Source: Colwellia sp. (GTDB taxonomy: Bacteria > Pseudomonadota > Gammaproteobacteria > Enterobacterales > Alteromonadaceae). Taken from it: a stretch of DNA of 64,000 bases. Under the pieces are notes generated by a model. That model did no database searches. It was not told the DNA's origin and was given only the letters and a program-made list of their open reading frames with translations. Shown here piece after piece: positions 53,369 to 63,697 of this stretch. Each line of letters begins with the position of its first letter. The first letter of the stretch is position 1. The stretch covers positions 143,972 through 207,971 of the forward strand of contig JAHDIK010000002.1 in assembly GCA_020630795.1 (NCBI GenBank), in the 5' to 3' direction. Both the position numbers and the translations under genes were made by a program.

Positions 53369-55936
53369 ATGACAGACTTTACTGCGCGTTATTTATCAGA
53401 TTACACCAAACCACTTTTCAATATTTCTCATGTAGATTTAACGTTTGCGTTAGAAGATAGCCGTACAACTGTCACGAATATCATGACTGTTGGGCGAATC
53501 GACAATCATCAAGAACCATTAGTGTTAAGCGGTGAGCATATCGATTTAGAGTCGGTTTATATTAATGGTAAAGAAATAAGTAGTGCTGACTATCGAAAGT
53601 CTTCAACCGAGCTAACGCTGAATATCCCTGATGGTGAAGTTGAGCTTAAAGTCGTGACGGTAATCAATCCTATCGACAACACGTCGTTAGAAGGACTTTT
53701 TAAGTCTGGGGGAGCATTTTGTACCCAATGTGAAGCGGAAGGTTTTAGACGTATTACCTATTATTTAGATCGTCCAGATGTAATGTCTATTTTTACTACG
53801 AAAGTTATCGCCAATAAATCTCTTTACCCATACCTATTAGCTAATGGGAATAAAGTGGATTCAGGAAATCTCGACGATGGCTATCACTTTGCTACTTGGG
53901 AAGATCCATTTCCTAAACCTTGTTATTTATTTGCCTTGGTAGCAGGTGATTTTGATTTATTGCAAGACACTTATGTAACATCTTCGGGTAGAAAGGTCGC
54001 GCTAGAGATATTTGTTGATAAAGGCAATTTATCAAAATCTCATCATGCAATGACATCGCTTAAACATTCAATGAAGTGGGATGAAGACACCTTTGGTTTA
54101 GAATACGATTTAGATATCTATATGATTGTAGCCGTTGATTTTTTCAATATGGGTGCGATGGAAAACAAAGGCTTAAACGTATTTAACAGTAAATTTGTTT
54201 TAGCAGATGAAACTTCTGCAACAGATACTGACTATTTTAATATAGAAGCGGTAATCGGGCATGAGTACTTTCATAACTGGACCGGAAACCGAGTAACTTG
54301 TAGAGACTGGTTTCAGTTAAGTCTCAAAGAAGGGCTTACAGTGTTTAGAGATCAGCAATTCAGTGCTGATATGCATTCTGCAGCAGTCACGCGTATTCAA
54401 AATGTAAGAGTTTTACGCTCGTTACAATTTGCTGAGGATGCGGGTCCAATGGCACACGCTATTCGTCCTGACAAAGTTATGGAAATGAATAACTTTTATA
54501 CGCTTACCGTATATGAAAAAGGTTCTGAAGTTATTCGAATGCTTTATACCTTACTTGGTAAAGAAAACTTCAGAAAAGGAATGGATTTATATTTTGAACG
54601 CTTTGATGGAATGGCCGTTACCTGTGACGACTTTGTCAATGCGATGGCTGACGCGTCTAATATTTCCTTAGAGCAATTCAAATTATGGTATACGCAAGTC
54701 GGTACACCACTGCTAACCGTTTCAGAAAACTTTGATGAAAGTACTGAAACGTATACGTTAACTGTTAAGCAGAAAAACAGCCGAGACGATAAACCGACTC
54801 AAAAATTGCATATTCCGTTAAATATTGAGCTGATTAGTAAAACCAAACCTGAAGAAACAATAAATGAGTTAATAGAGCTAAATGAATTAGAGCAAACTTT
54901 CACGTTTAAAGGATTTACGAGTAAGCCATTATTGGCGTTTTTAGGTAATTTTAGTGCGCCTGTCAAAGTAGAGTTTTGTCAAACTGATAACGACTTAGAA
55001 TACATCATGGTCAACGCTAGCGACGAGTTTAGTCGTTGGGATGCGGGTCAAAAACTCATGAAAACCTATATTCATAAATTTTATGAAGGAACGGTTACAG
55101 AGCTACCAGAGCACCTCATCACGTCTTTTAAATCTGTATTATGCAGTGGGGGAGATAACGCCTTAATTGCAGAGCAGTTAACTGTACCTACGTTTGATGA
55201 GCTTGCTGATGCGACAGCTGAAGTAGATCCTGTTAAGTTATGTGAAGCGATACATAACTTTAAATTACAGCTATCAACTAACCTGAATGCGTCGTTCAAA
55301 TCTGTATATGAGTCAACGTATGAGGTGACCTATTCAGGTGAAGCAAGTGCTGTAGCCAAACGTTCTCTTAAAAACGTATGCTTGTCTTATTTAGCGCTTG
55401 ATGATTCAACTACATCTGAAATTGATATTCAGTTTAACCAGTCTGACAATATGACCGATACCTTAGCAGCGTTAACATGTTCTGCGGATATCAATCTATC
55501 TTCATTCGATACGAATATGAAGTTATTTGAAGATAGATGGCAAGACACTACGTTAGTTATGGACAAATGGTTTACGTTATCGGCTTCTTTAAATAGCGAT
55601 AATATATTTGAACGTTTAGAGCAGTTACTAGAACATTCGTTGTTTGGCTTAAACAATCCAAATAGAGCGAGATCTTTAATTGGAGCTTTTGCCGCTAAGA
55701 ATCATAAATATTTTCATTGCTTAAGTGGAAGAGGGTACAAATTTCTAGCAAATCAGATTGAATTACTGAATGAAATTAATCCGCAAGTTGCATCTCGCTT
55801 GATAACACCTTTGATACAATTTAAAGGTTTTGACCTACAACGCCAAAAGTTAATGAGAACTGAGTTAGAAAAACTACTCTTGTTGCCAAACTTGTCGAAA
55901 GACCTAAAAGAAAAGCTGGATGCAGCACTTAATTAA
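53369..55936 (+). CDS. pepN: Aminopeptidase N
   Basis: This 855-residue cytosolic M1 zinc aminopeptidase shows the exopeptidase motif GAMEN at residues 262-266 and the zinc site HEYFH (His298, catalytic Glu299, His302) with Glu321 in SLKEGL. The N-terminal beta domain has FCTQCEAEGFRRITYYLDRP, and the C-terminal helical domain is complete. Residue numbering matches the E. coli enzyme closely. DUF2835 follows 12 bp later, a pairing common in Alteromonadales. Confidence 0.96.
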   Translation: MTDFTARYLSDYTKPLFNISHVDLTFALEDSRTTVTNIMTVGRIDNHQEPLVLSGEHIDLESVYINGKEISSADYRKSSTELTLNIPDGEVELKVVTVINPIDNTSLEGLFKSGGAFCTQCEAEGFRRITYYLDRPDVMSIFTTKVIANKSLYPYLLANGNKVDSGNLDDGYHFATWEDPFPKPCYLFALVAGDFDLLQDTYVTSSGRKVALEIFVDKGNLSKSHHAMTSLKHSMKWDEDTFGLEYDLDIYMIVAVDFFNMGAMENKGLNVFNSKFVLADETSATDTDYFNIEAVIGHEYFHNWTGNRVTCRDWFQLSLKEGLTVFRDQQFSADMHSAAVTRIQNVRVLRSLQFAEDAGPMAHAIRPDKVMEMNNFYTLTVYEKGSEVIRMLYTLLGKENFRKGMDLYFERFDGMAVTCDDFVNAMADASNISLEQFKLWYTQVGTPLLTVSENFDESTETYTLTVKQKNSRDDKPTQKLHIPLNIELISKTKPEETINELIELNELEQTFTFKGFTSKPLLAFLGNFSAPVKVEFCQTDNDLEYIMVNASDEFSRWDAGQKLMKTYIHKFYEGTVTELPEHLITSFKSVLCSGGDNALIAEQLTVPTFDELADATAEVDPVKLCEAIHNFKLQLSTNLNASFKSVYESTYEVTYSGEASAVAKRSLKNVCLSYLALDDSTTSEIDIQFNQSDNMTDTLAALTCSADINLSSFDTNMKLFEDRWQDTTLVMDKWFTLSASLNSDNIFERLEQLLEHSLFGLNNPNRARSLIGAFAAKNHKYFHCLSGRGYKFLANQIELLNEINPQVASRLITPLIQFKGFDLQRQKLMRTELEKLLLLPNLSKDLKEKLDAALN

Positions 55937-55948
55937 ACATCATCTATA

Positions 55949-56164
55949 ATGAAGTATTATTTTCATCTAAATATGTCGTACGATGAATTTCTTCCCTTTT
56001 ATCAGGGGAGAATTCAGTCGGTAAGTGTTATGACAACACAAGGAGTTAGAGTGCAATTTCCGGCAATGCATCTTAAAAAATTTCTGTTTTCGTATGGAAT
56101 TAGAGGGTATTTCTGTATGAATACTGAAAATAATAAATTTTTATCGTTAGAAAAAATAAAATAA
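55949..56164 (+). CDS. DUF2835 family protein
   Basis: This 71-residue protein follows pepN by 12 bp. The pattern YYFHLNMSYDEFLPFYQGRI, SVSVMTTQGVRVQFPAMHLK and FLFSYGIRGYF identifies DUF2835, a small uncharacterised gammaproteobacterial family often encoded after pepN. No membrane segment or signal is seen. Confidence 0.85.
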   Translation: MKYYFHLNMSYDEFLPFYQGRIQSVSVMTTQGVRVQFPAMHLKKFLFSYGIRGYFCMNTENNKFLSLEKIK

Positions 56165-56486
56165 TTAGAGTTTATGCTTTAAACAGTGGTCGGACCTTTT
56201 TCTTCTGTTCATTTTTTAAAGATTATTTTATCAAAGTACTGAATTACTAAGGTCATTCTTTAAGATGGTTAAAAAATAGCTTGGTTTTAAACAGTTGTTT
56301 TAAACGCTAGTTACTATTCTTTTAATTATTGTGTGCAAGGCCTTAAAACCGAGGGTAACAATAAACGTTTTTTACCCTTGCCTGTTAGATTAAATGATGC
56401 AATTATTGTTTTATCCCACTTGGGAAGAATATCAAATGCATCATTATAAAAATAAATACTATGATTTGGATCTGGGGAGATAATAA
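56165..56486 (+). other. 322-bp spacer upstream of the envelope cluster
   Basis: AT-rich. It holds a hairpin at 56352-56378 (AGGGTAA with TTACCCT, 13-nt loop) and several ATTTTAAAC/TTTAAACAG-like short repeats near 56170-56310. The promoter of the DUF1302 gene should be in the last 100 bp, where GGGGAGA precedes the start; no operator is evident. Confidence 0.45.
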
Positions 56487-58526
56487 ATGAAAAATAATTC
56501 TCGCAGTCGGTTTTATGTAAAACCAATCGCTGCCAGTATCACGGCCGCTTTGTTGTCGATATCGACTTCTGCTGTACAAGCCAAAAATTTTCAATTAGGT
56601 GATTTCGATATTAGCTTCGATTCTACCTTTTCGTTTGGTTCAAGTTGGCGTGTAGAAAACCGTGACTGGAATAACCGTGTTGGTAAGTCTAACAACGAAC
56701 AAAACGGATTTAACTTTAACGGTTATCACCCGAGTTTAAATGCTAACCCTGATGCAGCAACTGTTTGGAACGGGCAGGGCTTGTATTCAACGAATGGTGA
56801 CAACGGTAATTTAAATTACGATGCAGGCGATAGTTTCTCAAAAATCTTAAAAGGATCTCATGATCTAGACATACGTTACAACAACGTAGGTTTATTTGCC
56901 CGTGGTATGTATTTCTACGATTTTGAAATGATGGACGGAGACCGTGCGTGGACTAACCCAGCATCTAATACGGTGAATAACCCATGTCGTGACGACGAAG
57001 CCAAAGATCAGGTTTGTCGTGATATTCGATTACTTGATGCTTTCTTATACGGTGATTTTGACTTAGGTGAAATGCCGTTATCAGTGCGTATTGGTCAACA
57101 AGTGATTAGCTGGGGTGAAAGTACCTTAATTTCTCACGGTATTAGTGAGCTAAACCCAGTAGATATTGCGCGTTTGAAAGCGCCTGGTTCTGAATTAAAA
57201 GAAGCATTTATTCCTTTTGGTGCTGTTTGGGCGTCTTTAGGTGTTACAGAAAATTTTAATGTTGAGATGTTTTATCAATATAGTTGGGAGAAAACTGTTC
57301 TTCCAGCACCTGGTAGCTACTTCTCAACTAACGATTTTGCTGGCGACGGTGGGCACTATAATAACGTTCAGTTAAACTTTGCTAGTAACCCTGATATGGA
57401 TTTAGATTCATTAATTACAAACTTGAACGTACTTGGAGATAGTTTACGTGCAGGCGCTTTAACTCCTACACAAGCAGGACAAGCCTATTTAGCAGGATTT
57501 CCAACTAAATTAACATTACGTACTCAAGACGCTGAAAATGAGCCAGAAGATGGTGGCCAATACGGTTTGCGTTTATCTTGGTATTTACCTGAATTAAACG
57601 ATACTGAAGTTAGTTTGTATTACATGAACTACCATAGTCGTCGTCCTATCTTTGCAGGTGTAACTGCTGATTTCTCAAAAGTTACTTCTGATGTTGGATT
57701 AATCGCTCAAGGCGCAATTAATTACGATAATTACACTGATTTACAATCTTTCTCTCGTGTTGAGCTTGACTACGTAGAAGATATTAAATTATACGCGTTA
57801 AGTTTTAACACCGCGTTAGGTACTACGTCTGTTGCGGGTGAAGTAACTTATAGACAAGACGAGCCACTTCAAATTGATGATGTTGAGTTATTGTATTTAG
57901 CAATGCCTCAACAACTTGCAAATGCAGGCATTCGTCCTGATTTGGATAATGTATCTCAAATGGAAAATGCTCCTTCTGGCCAGCAAGTTGATGGATTTGT
58001 ATTGTCTGATACGTTGCAAGCACAAATGACGTTAACTCATTTATGGGGGCCATCATTAGGCGCTGGACAATTTACAACGTTATTAGAAGTTGGTGGTATC
58101 AATATTCAAGATATGCCAGATCACGATGTACTGCGCTTAAATGGACCTGGTACAGACCGTAACGGTGGTGTTGCAGGTAAAGAAGGTTTAGAAATTGGTT
58201 TGCAAGATGGTGTTGAAACTAATCCGTTCCCAACTGAATTTGCATGGGGATACCGCCTTGTTGGTAAGCTAGATTACAGTAACGTATTTGGTGGTATTAA
58301 CGTTTCACCAAAAGCAGTGTTTTCACATGACGTAAAAGGTATAACACCAGATCCTCTATTTTTGTTTGTTGAAGATAGAAAATCGTTATCGTTAGGTGTT
58401 GGTTTTGATTATCAAAGCCGTTGGTCTGCAGACTTAAGTTATAACAGCTTTTTTGATGGTGTAGGTACGACTCATCGATTGTCAGACAGAGACTATGTCT
58501 CGTTTAGTGTTAAGTATTCAATTTAG
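56487..58526 (+). CDS. DUF1302 outer-membrane protein
   Basis: This 679-residue exported protein has a signal peptide of about 34 residues (ending AVQA) and then a large beta-rich domain: DISFDSTFSFGSSWRVENRD, IRIGQQVISWGESTLI-like VRIGQQVISWGESTLISHGI, LNPVDIARLKAPGSELKEAF and a C-terminal strand ending DYVSFSVKYSI. This is the DUF1302 pattern, thought to be a FadL-like or porin-type barrel. It leads a cluster whose partners are DUF1329, a YCF48-like propeller and an MMPL transporter. The substrate is unknown; a hydrophobic molecule is likely. Confidence 0.85.
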   Translation: MKNNSRSRFYVKPIAASITAALLSISTSAVQAKNFQLGDFDISFDSTFSFGSSWRVENRDWNNRVGKSNNEQNGFNFNGYHPSLNANPDAATVWNGQGLYSTNGDNGNLNYDAGDSFSKILKGSHDLDIRYNNVGLFARGMYFYDFEMMDGDRAWTNPASNTVNNPCRDDEAKDQVCRDIRLLDAFLYGDFDLGEMPLSVRIGQQVISWGESTLISHGISELNPVDIARLKAPGSELKEAFIPFGAVWASLGVTENFNVEMFYQYSWEKTVLPAPGSYFSTNDFAGDGGHYNNVQLNFASNPDMDLDSLITNLNVLGDSLRAGALTPTQAGQAYLAGFPTKLTLRTQDAENEPEDGGQYGLRLSWYLPELNDTEVSLYYMNYHSRRPIFAGVTADFSKVTSDVGLIAQGAINYDNYTDLQSFSRVELDYVEDIKLYALSFNTALGTTSVAGEVTYRQDEPLQIDDVELLYLAMPQQLANAGIRPDLDNVSQMENAPSGQQVDGFVLSDTLQAQMTLTHLWGPSLGAGQFTTLLEVGGINIQDMPDHDVLRLNGPGTDRNGGVAGKEGLEIGLQDGVETNPFPTEFAWGYRLVGKLDYSNVFGGINVSPKAVFSHDVKGITPDPLFLFVEDRKSLSLGVGFDYQSRWSADLSYNSFFDGVGTTHRLSDRDYVSFSVKYSI

Positions 58527-58537
58527 GAACTATACCT

Positions 58538-59914
58538 ATGAAAAATATAATTAAAAAAACTACATTAGTTTCTTTAGCGGTTTCTTTAGTATTAACTGGC
58601 GGAAGTGCCATGGCTAAAGTAAGTAGTGAAGAAGCAAAAAAATTAGGCAACGAATTAACGCCTATGGGCGCTGAGAGAAAGGCGAACGCTGATGGTTCAA
58701 TTCCTGAATGGACTGGTGGTATAACGTCGGCACCTGCTGGTTACAAAGTTGGTGATCACCATAAAGACCCTTTTGCATCTGATAAGACTCAGTTTACGAT
58801 TACAAAAAGTAACTTAGACCAATACAAGGCTAACCTTACGCCTGGTCAAGTTAAGCTTTTTGAAACGTACCCAGACACGTTTAAGATGAATGTATATCAA
58901 ACTCGACGTTCAGCGTCTTTTCCGTCACACGTTTACGATGCTGTAAAAGTTAACTCAACTCGTGCAGAACTTGTTGAAGAAGGTAATGGTATTTCTCAAG
59001 CGTCAGTGGGGGTGCCATTTCCAATGCCAAAAACTGGTTTGGAAGTTATTTGGAACCATATTCTAAGATACCGTGGTGAACAAGTTGTTCGAGAGGGGGG
59101 GCAAGCAGCACCTACAACAGGTGGTGACTTTACTTACCTCGGTTTTGCTGAAAGCTTAATTTTACCTTACAACGTAAAAGGTGCTCAACCAGAACAATTA
59201 CAAGACACCAATATTTTATTCAAGTTTAAGCAAAAAGTAACAGAACCTGCTCGTTTAGCTGGTACAGCATTACTTGTTCATGAAACGATGGATCAAATTA
59301 AAACTCCTCGTCAAGCATGGACATACAACACAGGGCAACGCCGAGTGCGTAGAGCGCCTAACGTAGCTTACGATACGCCGGGAACAGCGTCAGATGGTTT
59401 ACGTACTACAGATGATTTTGATATGTATAACGGTGCACCTAACCGTTACACTTGGGAACTAAAAGGTAAGCAAGAGTTATATATTCCTTATAACGATTAT
59501 CGCTTACATAGTGATGAATTAAAGTATGCTGATATTTTACAACCAGGGCATATTAATCCACAATACGTACGTTATGAAAAACATCGTGTATGGGTTGTTG
59601 AAGCTAAACTTAAATCAGATACTCGTCATACGTATAAGAAACGTGTTTTCTTTATTGACGAAGATAGTTGGCAAGTTGCTGTAACAGATATCTACGATAA
59701 TCGTGATGAATTATACCGAGTTGGTGTAGCTCATGGATTAAATTACTATGAAGTACCTACACAATGGTCTACTCTTGAAGTATTCCATGATTTGCAATCG
59801 CGCCGTTACATTGCAATGGGTTTAGATAACGAAGCAAATATGTATGACTTTTCGGCTGAATTAAATGATAAATCATTTACTCCTTCAGCGTTAAGAAGAG
59901 AAGGACGTCGTTAA
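58538..59914 (+). CDS. DUF1329 periplasmic protein
   Basis: This 458-residue exported protein has a signal peptide at residues 1-26, ending AMA. Family marks are LGNELTPMGAERKANADGSI, PEWTGGI, then the late QAWTYNTGQRRVRRAPNVAY and the C-terminal LEVFHDLQSRRYIAMGLDNE. DUF1329 is, as I recall, related in fold to LolA/LolB-like lipoprotein carriers, which would suit a periplasmic shuttle for a greasy ligand. It begins 11 bp after the DUF1302 gene; the two are usually found together. A strong terminator follows. Confidence 0.87.
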   Translation: MKNIIKKTTLVSLAVSLVLTGGSAMAKVSSEEAKKLGNELTPMGAERKANADGSIPEWTGGITSAPAGYKVGDHHKDPFASDKTQFTITKSNLDQYKANLTPGQVKLFETYPDTFKMNVYQTRRSASFPSHVYDAVKVNSTRAELVEEGNGISQASVGVPFPMPKTGLEVIWNHILRYRGEQVVREGGQAAPTTGGDFTYLGFAESLILPYNVKGAQPEQLQDTNILFKFKQKVTEPARLAGTALLVHETMDQIKTPRQAWTYNTGQRRVRRAPNVAYDTPGTASDGLRTTDDFDMYNGAPNRYTWELKGKQELYIPYNDYRLHSDELKYADILQPGHINPQYVRYEKHRVWVVEAKLKSDTRHTYKKRVFFIDEDSWQVAVTDIYDNRDELYRVGVAHGLNYYEVPTQWSTLEVFHDLQSRRYIAMGLDNEANMYDFSAELNDKSFTPSALRREGRR

Positions 59915-59931
59915 TCTTTAGATAGATTTTG

Positions 59932-59958
59932 AAACGGCTGACTGTGTCAGCCGTTTTT
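59932..59958 (+). terminator. Terminator or attenuator inside the envelope cluster
   Basis: AAACGGCTGAC and GTCAGCCGTTT (11 bp) with a TGT loop, ending in T. It lies between DUF1329 and the YCF48-like gene, so the downstream pair may be made at a lower level or from its own promoter. Confidence 0.85.
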
Positions 59959-60011
59959 ATTTGTTTTGTAGAATTACTAATAAATTAAATGTCGAGGAGT
60001 TTTAATTTTTT

Positions 60012-61037
60012 ATGCTACGTATTCTAGTTTTTTGTTTGGGTTTTATGCTGAGCGTTGTAGCAAATGCGAGTAATGAGCCTATCCCCGCAATAATAGCCCC
60101 TTTAGCTGAAAAATCTCTTTTACTTGATATTGTAAATATAAATGAAAAGAAACTCGTTGCTGTTGGAGAACGGGGACATATTCTAACTTCTGTAAATGGA
60201 GTTGATTGGCAGCAAGTTTCAGTTCCAACCCAAGCCACGCTAACCAGTGTCTTTTTTATTGATAATCTAGTTGGTTGGGCAGTAGGGCACGACGCTACTA
60301 TATTGAAAACTACAAATGGTGGAAATAGTTGGCATCTACAACACCATCAACCAGAACTTCAAAAGCCGTTGTTAGATGTTGTTTTCAAAGATAAATTTCA
60401 CGGAATTGCTGTAGGTGCATACGGACAACTATTCAGAACTATCGATGGCGGTAAAACATGGTTGTCAGAATTCCACGAGGAATTTTTAACACCGGACGAC
60501 AAAGAATATTTAGATGAGCTGAAAGTAACTGACGAAGAAGCTTATTTTGATGAGACAGAAAGTATTTTACCTCATTTTAACCGAGTAATTTCTGATGGTA
60601 GAACAACATACCTTGTTGGTGAAATTGGCTTAATTGCAAAAAGTAACGACTTAGGACTAACGTGGCAAAAGCTCGATGAAATATATCGTGGTTCGTTTTT
60701 TGATCTATCAAGAACCCAAGAAGGGAACTTACTTGTTGTTGGTTTAAGAGGTAACGCATATAGAAGTTTGATGAATGGAACACCTTGGGCAGCAAGTAAA
60801 ACAAATACTACGGCATTATTAAATTCGATAGTGTTATCTGATGAAGGTCGAGTTTTTGTACTTGGAAATAACGGCGTTATTCTTGAAAGTAAGGATGACG
60901 GAAAATCATTTACGCTAAAAGTACAACCAGACGGTAAATCTTTGCTTGCAGGTGTTTGGTTTAAAGGTCGTATCGTTGCTGTGTCAGATGTAGGCATAAA
61001 AAACATTTCTATGAATACTTCAGGATTTAACTACTAG
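60012..61037 (+). CDS. YCF48-like beta-propeller protein
   Basis: This 341-residue exported protein has a signal peptide (residues 1-20, ending ANA) and repeated BNR/YCF48-type blades: VAVGERGHILTSVNGVDW, GWAVGHDATILKTTNGGNSW, GIAVGAYGQLFRTIDGGKTW, VGEIGLIAKSNDLGLTW. Such propellers, related to the photosystem II assembly factor Ycf48, occur in proteobacteria next to RND/MMPL genes and probably act as periplasmic scaffolds. An acidic insertion (about residues 155-180) breaks the repeats. GAGGAG is the ribosome binding site. The MMPL gene follows after one base. Confidence 0.87.
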   Translation: MLRILVFCLGFMLSVVANASNEPIPAIIAPLAEKSLLLDIVNINEKKLVAVGERGHILTSVNGVDWQQVSVPTQATLTSVFFIDNLVGWAVGHDATILKTTNGGNSWHLQHHQPELQKPLLDVVFKDKFHGIAVGAYGQLFRTIDGGKTWLSEFHEEFLTPDDKEYLDELKVTDEEAYFDETESILPHFNRVISDGRTTYLVGEIGLIAKSNDLGLTWQKLDEIYRGSFFDLSRTQEGNLLVVGLRGNAYRSLMNGTPWAASKTNTTALLNSIVLSDEGRVFVLGNNGVILESKDDGKSFTLKVQPDGKSLLAGVWFKGRIVAVSDVGIKNISMNTSGFNY

Positions 61038-61038
61038 T

Positions 61039-63375
61039 ATGATTGATTCTATTACCAACCGTATTGAGAGTTCATTATTTAGAATGCGCTCGTTCGTATT
61101 ATTTGTGTTTGCAATCGCTACTGCATTTTTGATGTTTCAAGCAACTCAAATAAAGTTAGATGCCTCATTTACAAAAAATATCCCTTTACAACATAGCTAC
61201 ATGAAAACGTATTTGAAACACCAAGAAAATTTTGGTGGTGCAAATAATATTTTAATTTCTGTATGTAACACAGAAGGCGATATTTTTAATGGTGAGTTCT
61301 TTAACTCATTAAAGGGTGTTCACGACCAACTATTTTTCATTCCAGGTGTTGACCGTATTCAAGTTAAATCACTCTTTTCACCAAGTACTCGTTTTGTAGA
61401 AATTGTAGAAGATGGTTTTGCTGGTGGTCCAGTAATACCGGCAAACTTTAAAGCCGACGCTCAAGGCTTAGATGTTGTAAAAGGTAATATTGAAAAAGCT
61501 GGTATCGTAGGAAGTATTGTATCTGACGACTATACCTGTGCGATGGTAAAAACATCTTTAATGGATGTTGACCCAGGAACAGGTGAAAAGCTTGATACTA
61601 TAAAAATCGCTGCACAACTTGAGAATGAGATTAGAGGGAAATTCGAAAAAGGTAATGTGAGTGTTCATATTATCGGTTTTGCAAAAATGGTGGGTGACGT
61701 AGCTGACGGCGCGAAAAGTGTTGTAACGTTTTTCGCTATTGCCATCGCGATAACCGCTATTATGGTTTACTTCTTCTGTTTTTCTATTCGACTGACTATT
61801 TTACCTATCGCTTGTTCTCTTATTGCGGTTATTTGGCAAATGGGTATGTTAACCACACTTGGCTTTGGGTTAGATCCAATGTCTATTCTTATACCATTTT
61901 TAGTTTTTGCTATTGGTGTAAGTCATGGTGTGCAAATGATCAACTCTGTTGGGAAGCTTGTTGTAAGCGGAAAAACAAGTTTGCAAGCAGCACAATTAAG
62001 TTTTAGAGCGTTACTTATACCAGGCGGTGTAGCGTTACTATCAGACACTATTGGCTTCTTAACATTACTTTCTATAGATATTGGTATTATCCGTGAACTT
62101 GCTATTGCGGCATCTTTAGGTGTAGCAATGATTATTTTAACGAACCTTGTGTTGCTACCTCTGCTAGTTTCATTTGTTCATGTATCTCCGACTTTTGGTA
62201 AAACTAAGAAAAAAGCCGATAAGAAAGTGTACAGAGGTCACAACGATAAAAACGTTTGGGATCACATGTCAAACGTTGCGTCAAGAGGACCAGCATCTGT
62301 CATTTTAGTGTTTACAGCGATTCTTTTTGCTATCGGATATTACAACGCTCAAGATTTGAAAATAGGTGAACTTCATGCAGGTGCTCCAGCTCTACATGAA
62401 CAATCTCGATATAACCAAGACACATTCTTGATTACGAGCAAATACGCCATTAGTGTTGACTACATGTCAGTTATTGTTGAAACAACACCAGATGCTTGTA
62501 CCCGACATGACATTATGAACGTGATTGATCAATTCCAATGGAAAATGGAAAACATTCAAGGTGTTCAGTCTGCGGTAAGTTTAGCGTCGGTTGCTAAAAT
62601 AGTGAATGCTGGTTACAACGAAGGTAACGCTAAGTGGCGTGTACTTTCTCGTAATCAACAGTCATTGGTACAGTCTATTGCTCGTGTACCTTCTTCAAGC
62701 GGCTTATTAAACAATAACTGTAGTGTAATGCCTGTCATCTTGTTTTTAGATGATCACAAAGCTGAAACCATTAACCGTGTTGTTGACGCGGTTAAACTAG
62801 CTGCAAGCGAGCTTGAGAATGAAAACCTAGTATTCAAGTTAGCGTCTGGCCCTGTTGGAGTTATGGCGGCAACTAACGAAGCAGTTGAAGAAGCACAATT
62901 ACCAATGATGCTATACGTATATGGCGCGGTTATTTTACTCTGTTTACTGAGCTTTAGAAGTATTAAAGCCACTATTTCAGTCGTTTTACCGCTGTATGTA
63001 GTATCTACATTAGCTCAATGGCTGATGACTATTCTTGATATTGGTTTGACGGTTTCAACGCTACCTGTAATTGCTTTAGGCGTAGGTATTGGGGTTGATT
63101 ACGGAATATATATATTATCAACCATGAGCCAACAACTACGAGAAGGTGTAAGCGTTAAAGCGGCATACCTAGCCGCTTTAAAAGAGCGTGGAAGTGCTGT
63201 ACTTATAACTGGTGTCACATTAGCTATTGGTGTGTCGACATGGTTCTTCTCTGACTTAAAGTTCCAAGTTGATATGGGCATACTATTAACCTTTATGTTT
63301 TTGGTTAACATGCTTGCTGCTGTTATTGTATTACCTGCAATCGCTGCGTTTCTTTGGAAACAGCCAAATAAATAA
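61039..63375 (+). CDS. MMPL-type RND transporter
   Basis: This 778-residue inner-membrane protein has twelve predicted helices in the RND layout: TM1 (about 18-38), a periplasmic loop, TM2-6 (about 230-385, with a sterol-sensing-like stretch PFLVFAIGVSHGVQMINSVG), TM7 (about 415), a second loop, and TM8-12 (about 620-770, including LGVGIGVDYGIYILSTMS). It belongs to the MMPL/hydrophobe group that moves lipids or hydrophobic compounds by proton drive. No membrane fusion protein or TolC gene is adjacent; the DUF1302, DUF1329 and YCF48-like proteins are probably its partners. Confidence 0.9.
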   Translation: MIDSITNRIESSLFRMRSFVLFVFAIATAFLMFQATQIKLDASFTKNIPLQHSYMKTYLKHQENFGGANNILISVCNTEGDIFNGEFFNSLKGVHDQLFFIPGVDRIQVKSLFSPSTRFVEIVEDGFAGGPVIPANFKADAQGLDVVKGNIEKAGIVGSIVSDDYTCAMVKTSLMDVDPGTGEKLDTIKIAAQLENEIRGKFEKGNVSVHIIGFAKMVGDVADGAKSVVTFFAIAIAITAIMVYFFCFSIRLTILPIACSLIAVIWQMGMLTTLGFGLDPMSILIPFLVFAIGVSHGVQMINSVGKLVVSGKTSLQAAQLSFRALLIPGGVALLSDTIGFLTLLSIDIGIIRELAIAASLGVAMIILTNLVLLPLLVSFVHVSPTFGKTKKKADKKVYRGHNDKNVWDHMSNVASRGPASVILVFTAILFAIGYYNAQDLKIGELHAGAPALHEQSRYNQDTFLITSKYAISVDYMSVIVETTPDACTRHDIMNVIDQFQWKMENIQGVQSAVSLASVAKIVNAGYNEGNAKWRVLSRNQQSLVQSIARVPSSSGLLNNNCSVMPVILFLDDHKAETINRVVDAVKLAASELENENLVFKLASGPVGVMAATNEAVEEAQLPMMLYVYGAVILLCLLSFRSIKATISVVLPLYVVSTLAQWLMTILDIGLTVSTLPVIALGVGIGVDYGIYILSTMSQQLREGVSVKAAYLAALKERGSAVLITGVTLAIGVSTWFFSDLKFQVDMGILLTFMFLVNMLAAVIVLPAIAAFLWKQPNK

Positions 63376-63422
63376 AATATTTTTAACTTATTGAAATAAT
63401 TTTTTATTTGCATAATTAAACA

Positions 63423-63452
63423 AGAAAATGACCGAAAGGTCATTTTCTATTT
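63423..63452 (+). terminator. Terminator of the envelope cluster
   Basis: AGAAAATGACC and GGTCATTTTCT (11 bp) around a stable GAAA tetraloop, about 48 bp after the MMPL stop. Only a short T-tract (ATTT) follows. Confidence 0.8.
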
Positions 63453-63697
63453 ATGTGAAGTGAATAAAGAACATTTTTTCCTCTTCTTTTAATCTGTAAT
63501 CCCCTTGTAAACCTTTCACCAGTATAAAATTTTTCTCGCAATACCCTAAAATTACTAATAAAATCCAAATTACAGTCTATTATTATAGGCAATGATAAAA
63601 ATAACGAATGGTTATAGTGATGCCATATCGTCAATAAAAAAACAAAAATTAAATACAACAACAATCAATCAAGTGTTTTATCCATAAGGAACAAGGC
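63453..63697 (+). other. Spacer and leader upstream of glutamate dehydrogenase
   Basis: 245 AT-rich bases without a credible ORF. AAGGA at 63686-63690 is the ribosome binding site of the next gene. A promoter must lie here, but no convincing -35/-10 pair or operator stands out. Confidence 0.4.
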
